DNA of 64,000 nt from Imbroritus primus (GTDB lineage: Bacteria > Pseudomonadota > Gammaproteobacteria > Burkholderiales > Burkholderiaceae). Positions 19,174 to 28,377 of the stretch are shown piece by piece (positions within the stretch are counted from its first letter, which is position 1; every line of letters begins with the position of its first letter). The stretch lies in NCBI RefSeq assembly GCF_964332355.1, contig NZ_OZ201293.1:2170001-2234000 (forward strand). Direction: 5' to 3'. The position numbers and the translations under genes were made by a program. Below the pieces are notes generated by a model. It was not told where the DNA came from. It did not search any database and worked only from the letters and a program-made list of their open reading frames with translations.

Positions 19174-20676
19174 ATGGAACTATTTGACAATCTCGCGCTT
19201 GGGTTTTCCACGGCGCTGACTTTCCAGAACCTGGCCTACGCCTTTCTGGGCTGTATCCTCGGAACGCTGATCGGCGTGCTGCCGGGCCTGGGCCCGCTCG
19301 CCACGATCGCCATGCTGCTGCCGGCCACCTATGCCCTGCCACCGGTGGCTGCACTGATCATGCTGGCCGGTATCTACTACGGTGCGCAGTACGGCGGCTC
19401 CACCACGGCTATTCTGGTGAACCTGCCCGGTGAGTCATCTTCCGTGGTGACCACACTGGACGGCTACCAGATGGCCAAGCGCGGCCGCGCTGGCGTGGCG
19501 CTGGCCACCGCCGGTATCGGTTCGTTCTTCGCCGGCTGCGTGGCCACGCTGATCCTGGCCGCCTTTGCTGCCCCGCTGGCGGAAGTGGCCTTCAAGTTCG
19601 GCCCCGCCGAGTACTTCTCGCTGATGGTCGTCGGCCTGATCGGCGCCGTGGTGCTGGCCTCCGGTTCGCTGGTCAAGGCAATCGGCATGATCGTGCTCGG
19701 CCTGCTGCTGGGTCTCGTGGGTACCGACGTCAACTCGGGCGCGGCGCGCTTCTCGTTCGACGTGCCGGAACTGACCGACGGCCTGAACTTCGTGTCGATG
19801 GCCATGGGTGTGTTCGGCTTCGCTGAAATCATCGCCAACCTCGAACAAAAGGAAAAGCGCGAAACCTTCCTCAACGCGATCACTTCGCTGTATCCGACCA
19901 AGGAAGACTTCAAGCGCATGATCCCTGCCATCCTGCGTGGTACGGCACTGGGTTCGGCACTCGGCATCCTGCCTGGCGGCGGCGCGGCGCTGGCTTCGTT
20001 TGCGGCCTATACGCTGGAGAAGAAGTCGTCGCGTCATCCGGAAGAATTCGGCAAGGGTGCCATCGAAGGCGTGGCCGGTCCGGAATCGGCCAACAACTCG
20101 GCCGCCCAGACCTCGTTCATCCCGCTGCTGACGCTCGGTATTCCGCCGAACGCCGTGATGGCGCTGATGGTCGGTGCCATGACCATCCACAACATCCAGC
20201 CGGGTCCGCAGGTGATGACCAGCAACCCGTCGCTGTTCTGGGGCCTGATCGCCTCGATGTGGATCGGTAACCTGATCCTGATCATCCTGAACCTGCCGAT
20301 GATCGGTATCTGGGTGAAGCTGCTGACCGTGCCGTACCGCTTCCTGTACCCGGCGATCCTGGTGTTCTGCTGTATCGGTGTGTACTCGGTGCAGAATACG
20401 ACCTTCGACGTGTTCCAGACCGCGGCCTTCGGCGTGCTCGGCTACATCTTCATCAAGCTGCGCATGGAACCGGCCCCGCTGCTGCTCGGCTTCGTGCTCG
20501 GACCGATGATGGAAGAAAACTTCCGGCGCGCCCTGCTGCTGTCGCGCGGCGAGTTCTCGGTGTTCGTGACACGTCCGCTGTCGCTGAGCCTGCTGATCGC
20601 CGCCGCCGTGCTGGTCGCCATCGTGGCCCTGCCGTCGATCAAGAAGAAGCGCGAAGAAGCCTTCCAGGAAGAGTAA
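19174..20676 (+). CDS. tctA: Tripartite tricarboxylate transporter, large membrane subunit TctA
   Basis: 500 aa, about 12 membrane helices; the permease of a secondary, binding-protein-dependent transporter for citrate-like carboxylates. Diagnostic blocks are GTLIGVLPGLGPLATIAMLLP, YYGAQYGGSTTAILVNLPGE with SSSVVTTLDGYQMA, GILPGGGAALASFAAYTLEK and GPESANNSAAQTSFIPLLTLGIP. A GAGAG Shine-Dalgarno precedes the ATG. Downstream is a strong terminator (20703-20729), so tctBA is a two-gene unit and the binding protein must be supplied from elsewhere. Confidence 0.96.
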   Translation: MELFDNLALGFSTALTFQNLAYAFLGCILGTLIGVLPGLGPLATIAMLLPATYALPPVAALIMLAGIYYGAQYGGSTTAILVNLPGESSSVVTTLDGYQMAKRGRAGVALATAGIGSFFAGCVATLILAAFAAPLAEVAFKFGPAEYFSLMVVGLIGAVVLASGSLVKAIGMIVLGLLLGLVGTDVNSGAARFSFDVPELTDGLNFVSMAMGVFGFAEIIANLEQKEKRETFLNAITSLYPTKEDFKRMIPAILRGTALGSALGILPGGGAALASFAAYTLEKKSSRHPEEFGKGAIEGVAGPESANNSAAQTSFIPLLTLGIPPNAVMALMVGAMTIHNIQPGPQVMTSNPSLFWGLIASMWIGNLILIILNLPMIGIWVKLLTVPYRFLYPAILVFCCIGVYSVQNTTFDVFQTAAFGVLGYIFIKLRMEPAPLLLGFVLGPMMEENFRRALLLSRGEFSVFVTRPLSLSLLIAAAVLVAIVALPSIKKKREEAFQEE

Positions 20677-20702
20677 GACTGTCGCCCCTGGCGGCATCCC
20701 TG

Positions 20703-20729
20703 ATCGGGCACCCTCGGGTGCCCGATTTT
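20703..20729 (+). terminator. Rho-independent terminator of tctBA
   Basis: A perfect 10-bp stem (ATCGGGCACC with GGTGCCCGAT) and a CTCG tetraloop, ending in TTTTC, about 27 bp after the tctA stop. Confidence 0.9.
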
Positions 20730-20845
20730 CATTTGTACCCTCGCCATGGCATCTGCCTTGCCCCGAAAAGCCACCCGGGGCATCCAATCCGCGTGGATTC
20801 CGCGCCGGCGCGGTAGAATCGCAAGATCGACGCACACCATCTGAT

Positions 20846-22582
20846 ATGAGCCAACACGACAACGCCACGCCGCCCGCTTCCAATTTCGTCCGGGCCTTGA
20901 TCGAACACGACCTTGCCAGCGGCAAGCATGCGCACCGCAAGGATGCCGCCGGCCAGCCGCTGCCGACCGTCATTACCCGTTTCCCGCCGGAGCCGAACGG
21001 CTACCTGCACATTGGTCACGCCAAGAGCATCTGCCTGAACTTTGGCCTGGCACGCGATTTCGGCGGCCGCTGCCATCTGCGCTTTGACGATACGAACCCG
21101 GTCAAGGAAGACACCGAATATGTCGATACCATCATCGACTCGGTGCGCTGGCTCGGCTTTTCGTGGGAACAGGGCGGCACGGCACATCTGCACTACGCCA
21201 GCGACTATTTTGAGCAGCTCTACCAGTTTGCCGAACTGCTGATCCAGGCCGGGAAGGCCTATGTCGACAGCCAGGATGCCGAAACCATCGCCGCCACGCG
21301 CGGCAATTTCTCGGAACCCGGCACGCCCTCGCCCTGGCGCGGGCGCAGCGTCGAGGAGAACCTGCAGCTGTTCCGTGACATGCGCGCGGGCAAATACCCG
21401 GATGGCGCACACGTGCTCCGCGCCAAGATCGACATGGCCGCGCCCAATATCGTGATGCGCGACCCGATCCTGTACCGCATCCGCCATGCGCATCATCACC
21501 GCACCGGCGACGCGTGGTGCATCTACCCGATGTACGACTTCACGCATTGCGTGTCCGATGCGCTGGAATCGATCACGCATTCGCTGTGCACGCTGGAGTT
21601 CGAGAACAACCGGCCGCTCTACGACTGGGTGCTGCACGCCCTGCGCGATGCCGGGGTATTTGCCGATCCGCTGCCGCATCAGTATGAATTCGCGCGGCTC
21701 AACCTGACCTACGCCATCACCAGCAAGCGCAAGCTGCTGCAGCTGGTGAATGAAAAGCGCGTGGACGGCTGGGATGACCCACGCATGCCGACACTGGTCG
21801 GTATCCGCCGCCGCGGCTACACGCCAGAAAGCATCCAGCTGTTCTGTGAACGCATCGGCGTCTCCAAGGCCGACAGCTGGATCGACATGAGCGTGCTCGA
21901 AGGCGCCGTGCGCGACGATCTCGATGCCCGCGCGCCACGCGCCGTGGCCGTGCTCGATCCGCTCAAGCTGATCATCGACAACTACCCGGAAGGCCAAAGC
22001 GAGACCTGCACCGCACCGGTCCACCCCAAGAAGCCGGAACTCGGCAAGCGCGAGTTTCCGCTGTCGCGCGAACTGTGGATCGAACGCGAGGACTTCCAGG
22101 AGGAGCCGCCCAAGGGTTACTTCCGCCTGTTCCCGGGCAACAAGGTGCGGCTGCGCTACGGCTATGTCATCGAATGCACCGGTTGCGACAAGGATGCGGA
22201 TGGCAATATCATCGCCGTGCACGCCACCTACCTGCCGGAGACCAAGAGCGGCACGCCGGGGGCCGACAGCGTGAAGGTGAAGGGCAATATCCACTGGGTC
22301 AGCGCCGCACATGCGTGCGCCGCCGAAGTGCGCCTGTACGACCGGCTGTTCAAGGAACCCCACCCAGACGCCGGCGGCCGGGATTTTCTCCAGGCACTGA
22401 ACCCGGACTCCAAGCGGACGCTCACGGCCTATCTCGAGCCTGGCCTTGCCACGGCCAGACCGGAAGACCGCTTCCAGTTCGAGCGCCACGGCTATTTCGT
22501 GGCTGACCGGGTCGATACCCAACCGGGCAAACCGCCGGTTTTTAACCGTATCGTCGGCCTCAAGGACAGCTGGGGCAAGTGA
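20846..22582 (+). CDS. glnS: Glutamine--tRNA ligase
   Basis: Class I synthetase charging tRNA-Gln. 578 aa. HIGH motif in PPEPNGYLHIGHAKS (near residue 50), the DTNP region (FDDTNPVKEDTEYV), the KMSKS-equivalent reads TSKRK in LTYAITSKRKLLQLV, followed by GWDDPRMPTLVG, which is specific for GlnRS over GluRS. The C-terminal two beta-barrels for anticodon recognition are present. GlnRS in a betaproteobacterium is expected. TAGAAT at 20814-20819 may be the -10; no good -35 is seen. Confidence 0.97.
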   Translation: MSQHDNATPPASNFVRALIEHDLASGKHAHRKDAAGQPLPTVITRFPPEPNGYLHIGHAKSICLNFGLARDFGGRCHLRFDDTNPVKEDTEYVDTIIDSVRWLGFSWEQGGTAHLHYASDYFEQLYQFAELLIQAGKAYVDSQDAETIAATRGNFSEPGTPSPWRGRSVEENLQLFRDMRAGKYPDGAHVLRAKIDMAAPNIVMRDPILYRIRHAHHHRTGDAWCIYPMYDFTHCVSDALESITHSLCTLEFENNRPLYDWVLHALRDAGVFADPLPHQYEFARLNLTYAITSKRKLLQLVNEKRVDGWDDPRMPTLVGIRRRGYTPESIQLFCERIGVSKADSWIDMSVLEGAVRDDLDARAPRAVAVLDPLKLIIDNYPEGQSETCTAPVHPKKPELGKREFPLSRELWIEREDFQEEPPKGYFRLFPGNKVRLRYGYVIECTGCDKDADGNIIAVHATYLPETKSGTPGADSVKVKGNIHWVSAAHACAAEVRLYDRLFKEPHPDAGGRDFLQALNPDSKRTLTAYLEPGLATARPEDRFQFERHGYFVADRVDTQPGKPPVFNRIVGLKDSWGK

Positions 22583-22821
22583 TCGCGGCCCGCAGGCGCG
22601 CGTCCTGTTGGACCGTGCCTGCGGATCGGTTTGCTAAAAAACCAGCACTTTTTTCCTGTATTTCTGCGTCTCAGGGTCTACACTGTGGTGTGATCCAATA
22701 TCAACGCTCGTCCGCACCAAGGGCGGGCTCCCCCCTCCCCGGCCGTCCCACACAGGCGCGTCGGGCGGTTTGCGTGGCAGTGTTTCCAGGCAGGTCGGGG
22801 CGATGCTTTGCGAGAGGTGAT

Positions 22822-23427
22822 ATGTTGCAGGAAGCTTACATTCATTCGGTCGAACACCTGATTGCCGCCTGCCGGCAACCGGCCGGATCCGCCCCGTCCA
22901 CAGGCCTGAACAGCACCATGCTGTTTCATCTGCTGAGCGGCGGCCACACCGAAGTCATCCGCGCCTGTCGCACACAGCCGGACCTGCAGGCGAGCATTTC
23001 CCGCCTGGACCCGGAAAGCCGTACCGACCTGCTGGCCGCGCAGGCTCCCGATGGCAGCCATGCCCTGACGCAGATGATCCGTGCCAGCCACTGGGCAACG
23101 CTGCGGGAATACGCGCTGCTGCTACGCGCCCATGCAAGCGACAAACGCGTCCTGCAGGACATTCTCGGCCGCAACGACCTGCCCGGGCTACTTGACGAGA
23201 TCGTCGCACTAGGCCATGCGCCGGCCGTGCCGGCGCTCGGTGAATTCTGGTCCCTGCTTGGCCTGACGCGACGCGAACTCCTGCCCCTGCTGCCAATGCC
23301 GCACCCGTCCGCCCAGACCATCATGCAGGTCGCCCAGCAAATGCCGGGCAACGCCGCGGCCCGCAAGGCCATCGCCATGCTCGGGCAATTCGGCCTGCTG
23401 GAAACGCGTATTTTCCTGCCCCGCTGA
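22822..23427 (+). CDS. uncharacterised protein (201 aa), ankyrin-like helical
   Basis: I do not recognise a family. The protein is soluble, largely helical, with no signal peptide or membrane helix. The stretches GGHTEVIRACRTQ, DGSHALTQMIRASHW and REYALLLRAH recall ankyrin or helical solenoid repeats but lack the full TPLH pattern. ATG 22822 is preferred over the longer frame because GAGAGG lies 4 nt upstream and residues before it (many R and C) look non-coding. A TACACT at 22679-22684 may be a -10. It stands alone between glnS and a small S4-domain gene. Confidence 0.6.
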   Translation: MLQEAYIHSVEHLIAACRQPAGSAPSTGLNSTMLFHLLSGGHTEVIRACRTQPDLQASISRLDPESRTDLLAAQAPDGSHALTQMIRASHWATLREYALLLRAHASDKRVLQDILGRNDLPGLLDEIVALGHAPAVPALGEFWSLLGLTRRELLPLLPMPHPSAQTIMQVAQQMPGNAAARKAIAMLGQFGLLETRIFLPR

Positions 23428-23495
23428 CGCCGTCGCGGCATCGCGATGCGGTATGCTGTCGCCCTGTTCCGTCTCTTTCGGCCTGCCCTTCTCCT

Positions 23496-23717
23496 ATGCC
23501 CACCATCGATGTCCCTCTGCAAGCGCCCTTCATTGAACTGAATCAATTGCTCAAGGTCGCAGGCGTATGCGACAGCGGCGGGGCCGGCAAGCAGATCGTG
23601 GCCAGCGGGGCCGTCACGGTGGACGGCCAGCCTGAAGCCCGCAAGACAGCGAAGATCCGCGGCGGCCAGGTGGTCACCGTGGGGGACATCGTAATCCGCG
23701 CCAGCGATCCTGCCTGA
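23496..23717 (+). CDS. S4-domain RNA-binding protein (YbcJ-like)
   Basis: 73 aa consisting of a single S4 domain: FIELNQLLKVAGVCDSGG, then IVASGAVTVDGQPEARK and GQVVTVGD, as in Escherichia coli YbcJ. It probably binds structured RNA such as rRNA; its exact role is unknown. Encoded 42 bp before the MAPEG gene on the same strand. Confidence 0.85.
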   Translation: MPTIDVPLQAPFIELNQLLKVAGVCDSGGAGKQIVASGAVTVDGQPEARKTAKIRGGQVVTVGDIVIRASDPA

Positions 23718-23758
23718 TCAAACCATCCGCTGGCGCCATATTTCTCCGGAGCCACAGC

Positions 23759-24142
23759 ATGAGCATTGCATTCTGGTGCGTCCTGGTCGCCGGCTTGATG
23801 CCGGTCGTGACCGTCGCCATTGCCAAGTGGGGTGTCCGCGACTATGACAACAATGAGCCGCGCGCCTGGATGGAACAACTGCAGGGCCTGCGCCGCCGCG
23901 CTGATTACGCCCATCGTAACCATTTCGAAGCCTTCCCGTTCTTTGCCGCCGCCGTCATCATCGCCAGCCATCTGCAAGCGCCGCAGGGGCTGCTCGACAG
24001 CTTCGCCCTGCTGTTCATCGGCGCACGCGTCGTCTACATGCTGTGCTATCTCTACGACCGCGCCACGCTGCGCTCGATCGTCTGGTCGATCAGCTATCTC
24101 TGCATCATCGGCATTTTCCTGATTCCGGTCTTCAAGACCTGA
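23759..24142 (+). CDS. MAPEG family membrane protein
   Basis: 127 aa, four membrane helices. The RRADYAHRNHFEAFPFFAAA block between helices 1 and 2 is the MAPEG signature (membrane-associated proteins in eicosanoid and glutathione metabolism). Bacterial members are often glutathione-linked detoxification proteins, but function here is unproven. A GGAG Shine-Dalgarno lies 7-10 nt before the ATG. Confidence 0.88.
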   Translation: MSIAFWCVLVAGLMPVVTVAIAKWGVRDYDNNEPRAWMEQLQGLRRRADYAHRNHFEAFPFFAAAVIIASHLQAPQGLLDSFALLFIGARVVYMLCYLYDRATLRSIVWSISYLCIIGIFLIPVFKT

Positions 24143-24226
24143 GCCCCCTCATCAGGCTATGGCCGCACGGGGCTCCGACATGGTGTACAGTTCAGCCGCA
24201 CATTTCCCTGTCACCGAACCTGCCCC

Positions 24227-24790
24227 ATGGCGCTCAAATCCACCGTCTACAAAGCCGAACTGCAAATTGCCGATATCGACCGCGGCTACTATCAAACCCA
24301 CGCGCTCACGATTGCCCGCCACCCGTCGGAAACGGACGAGCGGATGATGATCCGCCTGCTCGCCTTTGCTCTACATGCCAGCGAATCCCTGGGCTTCGGC
24401 AAAGGGCTGAGCGATACCGACGAACCTGACCTGTGGGAGAAGGATCTGACCGATGCCATCCAGCTGTGGATCGAGGTCGGCCAACCCGATGAAACCCGCA
24501 TCCGCAAGGCCTGTAACCGCGCTGGCAGAGTCGCGATCTTTCCATACGACGGCCATGCCACGCAGGTGTGGTGGTCCGGCGTAGCCAACAAGGTGGAGCG
24601 CCATCGCCATCTCGAGGTGGTGGCGGTCGACGCCGCCAGCAGTACGGCACTCGCGGCACTGGCCCAGCGCAGCATGCGCCTGCAAGTGACGATCCAGGAC
24701 GGCGAAATCTGGATCGGAGACGATACCCGGCGCGTCGCCATCGTCCTGCAGCCGCTCAAGCCGGCCGAGCGTCAGAGTGTGCGACCATAA
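24227..24790 (+). CDS. YaeQ family protein
   Basis: 187 aa, full length for YaeQ. It begins MALKSTVYKAELQIADIDR and contains HPSETDERMMIRLLAFALHA, GLSDTDEPDLWEKDLT and WIEVGQPDETRIRKAC, all strongly conserved in the family. YaeQ has a PD-(D/E)XK-like nuclease fold; a link to RfaH/hemolysin expression was suggested in enterics, but its function is unsettled. Fkbp gene follows after about 85 bp. Confidence 0.92.
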   Translation: MALKSTVYKAELQIADIDRGYYQTHALTIARHPSETDERMMIRLLAFALHASESLGFGKGLSDTDEPDLWEKDLTDAIQLWIEVGQPDETRIRKACNRAGRVAIFPYDGHATQVWWSGVANKVERHRHLEVVAVDAASSTALAALAQRSMRLQVTIQDGEIWIGDDTRRVAIVLQPLKPAERQSVRP

Positions 24791-24876
24791 CGCATGCCAG
24801 AATTAAGCCGATTCTTAATTGATCGATTCTTTTTGACCGCGTCCCCTCGGACGCGCCCCACCGACAGGAGCATTCG

Positions 24877-25224
24877 ATGATTACCACCCCCTCCGGACTG
24901 CAATACGAAGACGTTGAAACCGGCAACGGCGCTGAAGCGCGCGCCGGTACGCAAGTGACGGTGCACTACACCGGGTGGCTGTACGAGAACGGCCAGGCCG
25001 GCCAGAAATTCGATTCGAGTAAGGACCGCCGGGATCCGTTCCGCTTCCCGCTCGGCGCTGGCCATGTGATCCGCGGCTGGGACGAAGGCGTGCAGGGCAT
25101 GAAAGTCGGCGGCGTGCGCCGTCTGGTGATTCCGGCCGATCTCGGCTATGGTGCACGCGGTGCAGGCGGCGTCATTCCGCCCAACGCGACCCTGCTGTTC
25201 GAAGTCGAGCTGCTGTCGGCCTGA
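24877..25224 (+). CDS. FKBP-type peptidyl-prolyl cis-trans isomerase
   Basis: 115 aa, single FKBP domain with no signal peptide, so cytosolic. It begins ITTPSGLQYEDVETG and carries VTVHYTGWL, KFDSSKDR, FPLGAGHVIRGWDEG, GMKVGGVRRL and GYGARGAGGVIPPNATL, with the hydrophobic active-site residues of the fold. AGGAG sits about 6 nt before the ATG. A strong terminator follows at 25304-25326. Confidence 0.95.
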   Translation: MITTPSGLQYEDVETGNGAEARAGTQVTVHYTGWLYENGQAGQKFDSSKDRRDPFRFPLGAGHVIRGWDEGVQGMKVGGVRRLVIPADLGYGARGAGGVIPPNATLLFEVELLSA

Positions 25225-25303
25225 GCGTGCTCGCCCATGCGACGGCCTGTGCCGTCGCAAAAGCGCCACGCTCGCGGTATCGATGATCACGCGCAGCGCC
25301 GCC

Positions 25304-25326
25304 CCGGCCCATGGCCGGTTTTTTTT
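25304..25326 (+). terminator. Rho-independent terminator of the FKBP gene
   Basis: CCGGCC paired with GGCCGG around a CAT loop, followed by eight T. It lies 80 bp after the FKBP stop and only 17 bp before the next ATG. Confidence 0.9.
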
Positions 25327-25342
25327 GGCTTATGCTTGGCCT

Positions 25343-26026
25343 ATGGGAATCACGCGTGACGATCTGGAGAACGACCGGGTTCGTGCCGCCCTGGCGGGAA
25401 CACCGGGCGGCGCGGTACTGCTGACCGAAGAAGCGTTCGAGGCTTCGCTGGCTGCCACGCTGGCGGACGCGCCCGATGGCGATGCCTGGCTGTTCGGCTA
25501 TGGCTCACTCATCTGGAACCCCATGATCCGCTACGCGGAGCGGCGTCCTGCGGTCATCTACGGCTTTCATCGCGGCTTCTACCTATACTCGCGGGTGAAT
25601 CGCGGCACGTACGAAAATCCGGGACTGGTGCTCGGCCTGGATCGTGGCGGCTGCTGTCGCGGCATCGCGTTCCGCATTGCCCGCGAGGATCTGGCCGAAG
25701 AGTTCCGCGTACTGTGGCGGCGCGAGATGCTGACGGGCGCCTACCTGCCGCGCTGGGCGCCGGTGCAATCGGAAGGCCAGCGCTTTTCCGCGCTCACTTT
25801 CATCATGAACCGCACGCACGAGGGCTATGCAGGACGCCTGCCGGACACCGTGATCGTCGACCGCCTGCGCAATGCTAGCGGCGCCTACGGACCGGCCTAC
25901 GAATACCTGTATCGCACGCTGCTGGGCCTGCGGCAGCACGGTATCGACGACCCCTACCTTGCCCGCCTGTGGGAACCGTTCGAACGCGATCCCCGGTACC
26001 AGGCGGAATTCGCCGGCGCGGCCTGA
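25343..26026 (+). CDS. ChaC-like gamma-glutamylcyclotransferase
   Basis: 227 aa. The GYGSLIWNP motif (52-60) is the substrate-binding loop of the ChaC/GGCT fold, followed by RRPAVIYGFHRGFYLYS and the region FRVLWRREMLTGAYLPRW that carries the acidic catalytic residue in ChaC proteins. Members cleave glutathione to 5-oxoproline and Cys-Gly. ATG 25343 is chosen because it begins just before the conserved part and after the terminator of the FKBP gene; the open frame further upstream runs through that terminator. Confidence 0.9.
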   Translation: MGITRDDLENDRVRAALAGTPGGAVLLTEEAFEASLAATLADAPDGDAWLFGYGSLIWNPMIRYAERRPAVIYGFHRGFYLYSRVNRGTYENPGLVLGLDRGGCCRGIAFRIAREDLAEEFRVLWRREMLTGAYLPRWAPVQSEGQRFSALTFIMNRTHEGYAGRLPDTVIVDRLRNASGAYGPAYEYLYRTLLGLRQHGIDDPYLARLWEPFERDPRYQAEFAGAA

Positions 26027-26176
26027 GCAAGCTAGCGCGGACCGCGAATTGATCCAGCGCAAACCGATGCAAAGTTGCCTGCGCAGCACAGCGTAACCCT
26101 CATATACTGTCAGTGAAATCTGCCGGTCGATCATGCCGGATCCTATCCGCGTCATCCGTTCAAAGAGGGACACACC

Positions 26177-26602
26177 ATGAAAATCCTGTTCGCCGCCGAC
26201 GGCTCGCCCTGCAGCATGCAGGCTGCCAAGTACCTGATCCAGCAAACCAGCATGTTCAAGGACACGCCGGAACTGACGGTGATCCACGTCGAGCCGGCCG
26301 TTCTGCCGCCGAACGTCACCCGCCACGTATCGCGCGAAGTTGTCGACGACTGGTACAAGGAACAAGGCGACATCGCGCTGCGCGACGTGACGCAGGCGCT
26401 GGATGCGGCGGGCGTTCCCTATACCCGCAAGCAACTGGTGGGCGACGTCGCTCCGACGCTTATCAAGACCGCCACAGAGATCGGCGCGGACATGATCGTC
26501 ATGGGCTCCCATGGCCGCAGCGCAACCGCAGGCGTGCTGCTGGGCTCCGTGGCCACCAAGCTGCTGTCCGGCACCAAGATCCCCGTGCTGATCATCCGCT
26601 GA
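26177..26602 (+). CDS. Universal stress protein, UspA family
   Basis: 141 aa, single Usp domain. N-terminal KILFAADGS and the ATP-binding signature G-x2-G-x9-G-S at about 110-124 (GSHG...LLGS) are intact, so an ATP-binding subtype. Dimeric cytosolic stress protein of unclear biochemical role. GAGGG precedes the ATG. TATACT at 26103-26108 may be a -10. Confidence 0.93.
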   Translation: MKILFAADGSPCSMQAAKYLIQQTSMFKDTPELTVIHVEPAVLPPNVTRHVSREVVDDWYKEQGDIALRDVTQALDAAGVPYTRKQLVGDVAPTLIKTATEIGADMIVMGSHGRSATAGVLLGSVATKLLSGTKIPVLIIR

Positions 26603-26790
26603 TCCCGGTCTCGTCATCGGCCAGTCAATATACGCACATGACGTGCGTGATGCATGATTGTTGGGTGCGTCGTCCGACGACCCGGCGCCGTGCCGGACGA
26701 TAACCTCCGCACGGCCCTCCGGATTGGGCATGGAAAATGCGTTCGCGTATGCTTACGCCTGTCCCAATCCGATCCGGAGAACTCTGCGCA

Positions 26791-27369
26791 ATGCCCCGCC
26801 TCATTTTTTTTTGCGGCCACGCCGGCACCGGCAAGACCACCATCGCCAAGCACCTGATCGGCCCGCTGATTGGACGCACCGGAGAATCGTTCTGCCTGCT
26901 CGACAAGGACACCTTGTACGGTCGGTACAGTGCCGCGGTCATGGGCGCCCTGACCGGCGACCCCAATGACCGCGACAGCCCCACCTACCTGCAACACCTG
27001 CGCGACCCGGAGTATCAGGGGCTGCTCGATACCGCCCGCGAGAATCTCGCGCTGGGCATCAACGTCATCGTCATCGGACCGCTCTCGCGCGAGATCCGCG
27101 ATCACCGGCTAAGCGACCGGCAATGGCTCGGCATCGACGATACCATCGACCTGCATATCGTCTGGGTGCATCTGCCGGAAGACATCGCGCGGACGCGTAT
27201 CGAACAGCGCGGCAATCCCAACGACGCCTACAAGCTGGCTCACTGGGAAGATTACCGCCAGCGGCGCTTCATGCCAGAGGCGGCCGACTACCCCGAACTG
27301 ATCATGTTCGACAATACGTCGCCCACGGAGGACGAACGGTTGGCGCTGCTCGACCGCTTGCTTGGATGA
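26791..27369 (+). CDS. P-loop kinase / AAA-type ATPase of unknown substrate
   Basis: 192 aa. The N-terminus PRLIFFCGHAGTGKTTIAKHL contains a Walker A at 9-17. The later LHIVWVHLPEDIARTRIEQRGNPND has the shape of a small-molecule kinase lid (RTR..QRG.P.D), resembling shikimate/gluconate kinase-like and zeta-toxin-like proteins. ATG 26791 with GGAGA 13 nt upstream is preferred; the open frame begins 18 codons earlier. No antitoxin-like partner is adjacent, so a nucleotide or sugar kinase role is as likely as a toxin. Confidence 0.7.
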   Translation: MPRLIFFCGHAGTGKTTIAKHLIGPLIGRTGESFCLLDKDTLYGRYSAAVMGALTGDPNDRDSPTYLQHLRDPEYQGLLDTARENLALGINVIVIGPLSREIRDHRLSDRQWLGIDDTIDLHIVWVHLPEDIARTRIEQRGNPNDAYKLAHWEDYRQRRFMPEAADYPELIMFDNTSPTEDERLALLDRLLG

Positions 27370-27426
27370 CCATGCTACGGCGCACGTGCCGCCAGCGCGG
27401 GGCGTAACGGCACCTAAACCCGAAAA

Positions 27427-28332
27427 TCAGTCCCGACCGGCCGCCGCGTTGATATCCGGAACAGCGAGTATCTCGGACTCGGGCTGCGTAGCCATGCCGG
27501 CCAGCGCCTTCAGTACCTCCGCGGCGGCCGTCATACCGAAGGTTGCAGTGACACAGATCGACGAACCGAATCCCGCGCACGCCAATCCTTGCGGAGCCGC
27601 TGCGGGCGACCCATCGATATCGCAGGCCGCAGGCTCTGGATAATGCAGCGGTTCGGTGGAGGATACAGCCAGCACGCCGAACTTGTGCCGGCGCTGGCGA
27701 GGAAACGCATGGTCGTTGCGAAGATTGCGGCGCACCTTGGCCAGCATCGGATCCTGTTCAGTACGGCTCAGGTCGCTGACCACGATGCGCGTCGGATCGA
27801 ACTGCCCGCCTGCGCTGCCGCACGTGATGAGCGGCACGCCATGGGCGCGACACCAGGCGATCAGCGCGGTCTTGGGACGGACCGCGTCGATGGCATCGAT
27901 GACATAGTCATAACCCGGCGCCATCATCTCCGGCACATTGTCGACCGTGATGAAGTCGTCGACGGCGCGTACCGTACAACGTGGATTGATGGCCTGGATG
28001 CGTTCCGCCATGGCGTCGACCTTGGCCTTGCCGTAGGCATCGCCGAGCGCGTGGATCTGGCGGTTGGTGTTGCTGGGGGCGACATGGTCGAGGTCGATCA
28101 GGGTAAGCGTGCCGATGGCATTGCGAGCCAACGCCTCGACTGCCCACGAACCCACCCCGCCGATACCCACGACACATACGTGCGCGCTCATGAAGCGTTC
28201 CAGGGCAGCTTCGCCATACAGGCGCCCGACCCCGCCAAATCGGCGGGCATGTTCGGCGTCGTGTTCATCATGCGCCGCACCGGGCAAGATACTTGCACTC
28301 AAAATGTCATCCTTCGGCCGGAACCCGCGCAC
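27427..28332 (-). CDS. tcdA: tRNA threonylcarbamoyladenosine dehydratase (TcdA/CsdL)
   Basis: E1-like enzyme that closes t6A37 of ANN-decoding tRNAs to cyclic t6A, using ATP. 301 aa. The ATP-binding loop GIGGVGSWAVEAL (56-68), then LIDLDHVAPSNTNRQ and VIDAIDAVRPKTALI are the ThiF/MoeB-type adenylation motifs in the TcdA wording. The start is GTG at 28332 with GGA 6 nt upstream; the N-terminus is about 25 residues longer than in E. coli, and a later start is possible. It is divergent from the AsmA-like gene. Confidence 0.92.
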   Translation of the reverse strand: MRGFRPKDDILSASILPGAAHDEHDAEHARRFGGVGRLYGEAALERFMSAHVCVVGIGGVGSWAVEALARNAIGTLTLIDLDHVAPSNTNRQIHALGDAYGKAKVDAMAERIQAINPRCTVRAVDDFITVDNVPEMMAPGYDYVIDAIDAVRPKTALIAWCRAHGVPLITCGSAGGQFDPTRIVVSDLSRTEQDPMLAKVRRNLRNDHAFPRQRRHKFGVLAVSSTEPLHYPEPAACDIDGSPAAAPQGLACAGFGSSICVTATFGMTAAAEVLKALAGMATQPESEILAVPDINAAAGRD

Positions 28333-28377
28333 TTCTCTTCCAGCCGCACGCTTTGTCCGTCCGTGCGCGGGTCAAAC

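Noticed and set aside
19435..20973. 512-aa minus-strand ORF across tctA
   Set aside because: Histidine/glutamine-rich shadow antisense to a clear membrane protein gene.
20729..22522. 597-aa minus-strand ORF across glnS
   Set aside because: Antisense shadow of a strongly conserved synthetase.
25239..25258. GCGACGGC/GCCGTCGC hairpin after the FKBP gene as a terminator
   Set aside because: No T-tract follows on either strand; the true terminator is the CCGGCC stem with eight T at 25304-25326.
26791..27369. zeta-type toxin of a toxin-antitoxin pair
   Set aside because: Only the P-loop fold is shared; no small antitoxin gene precedes it and the length and motifs fit a small-molecule kinase equally well.
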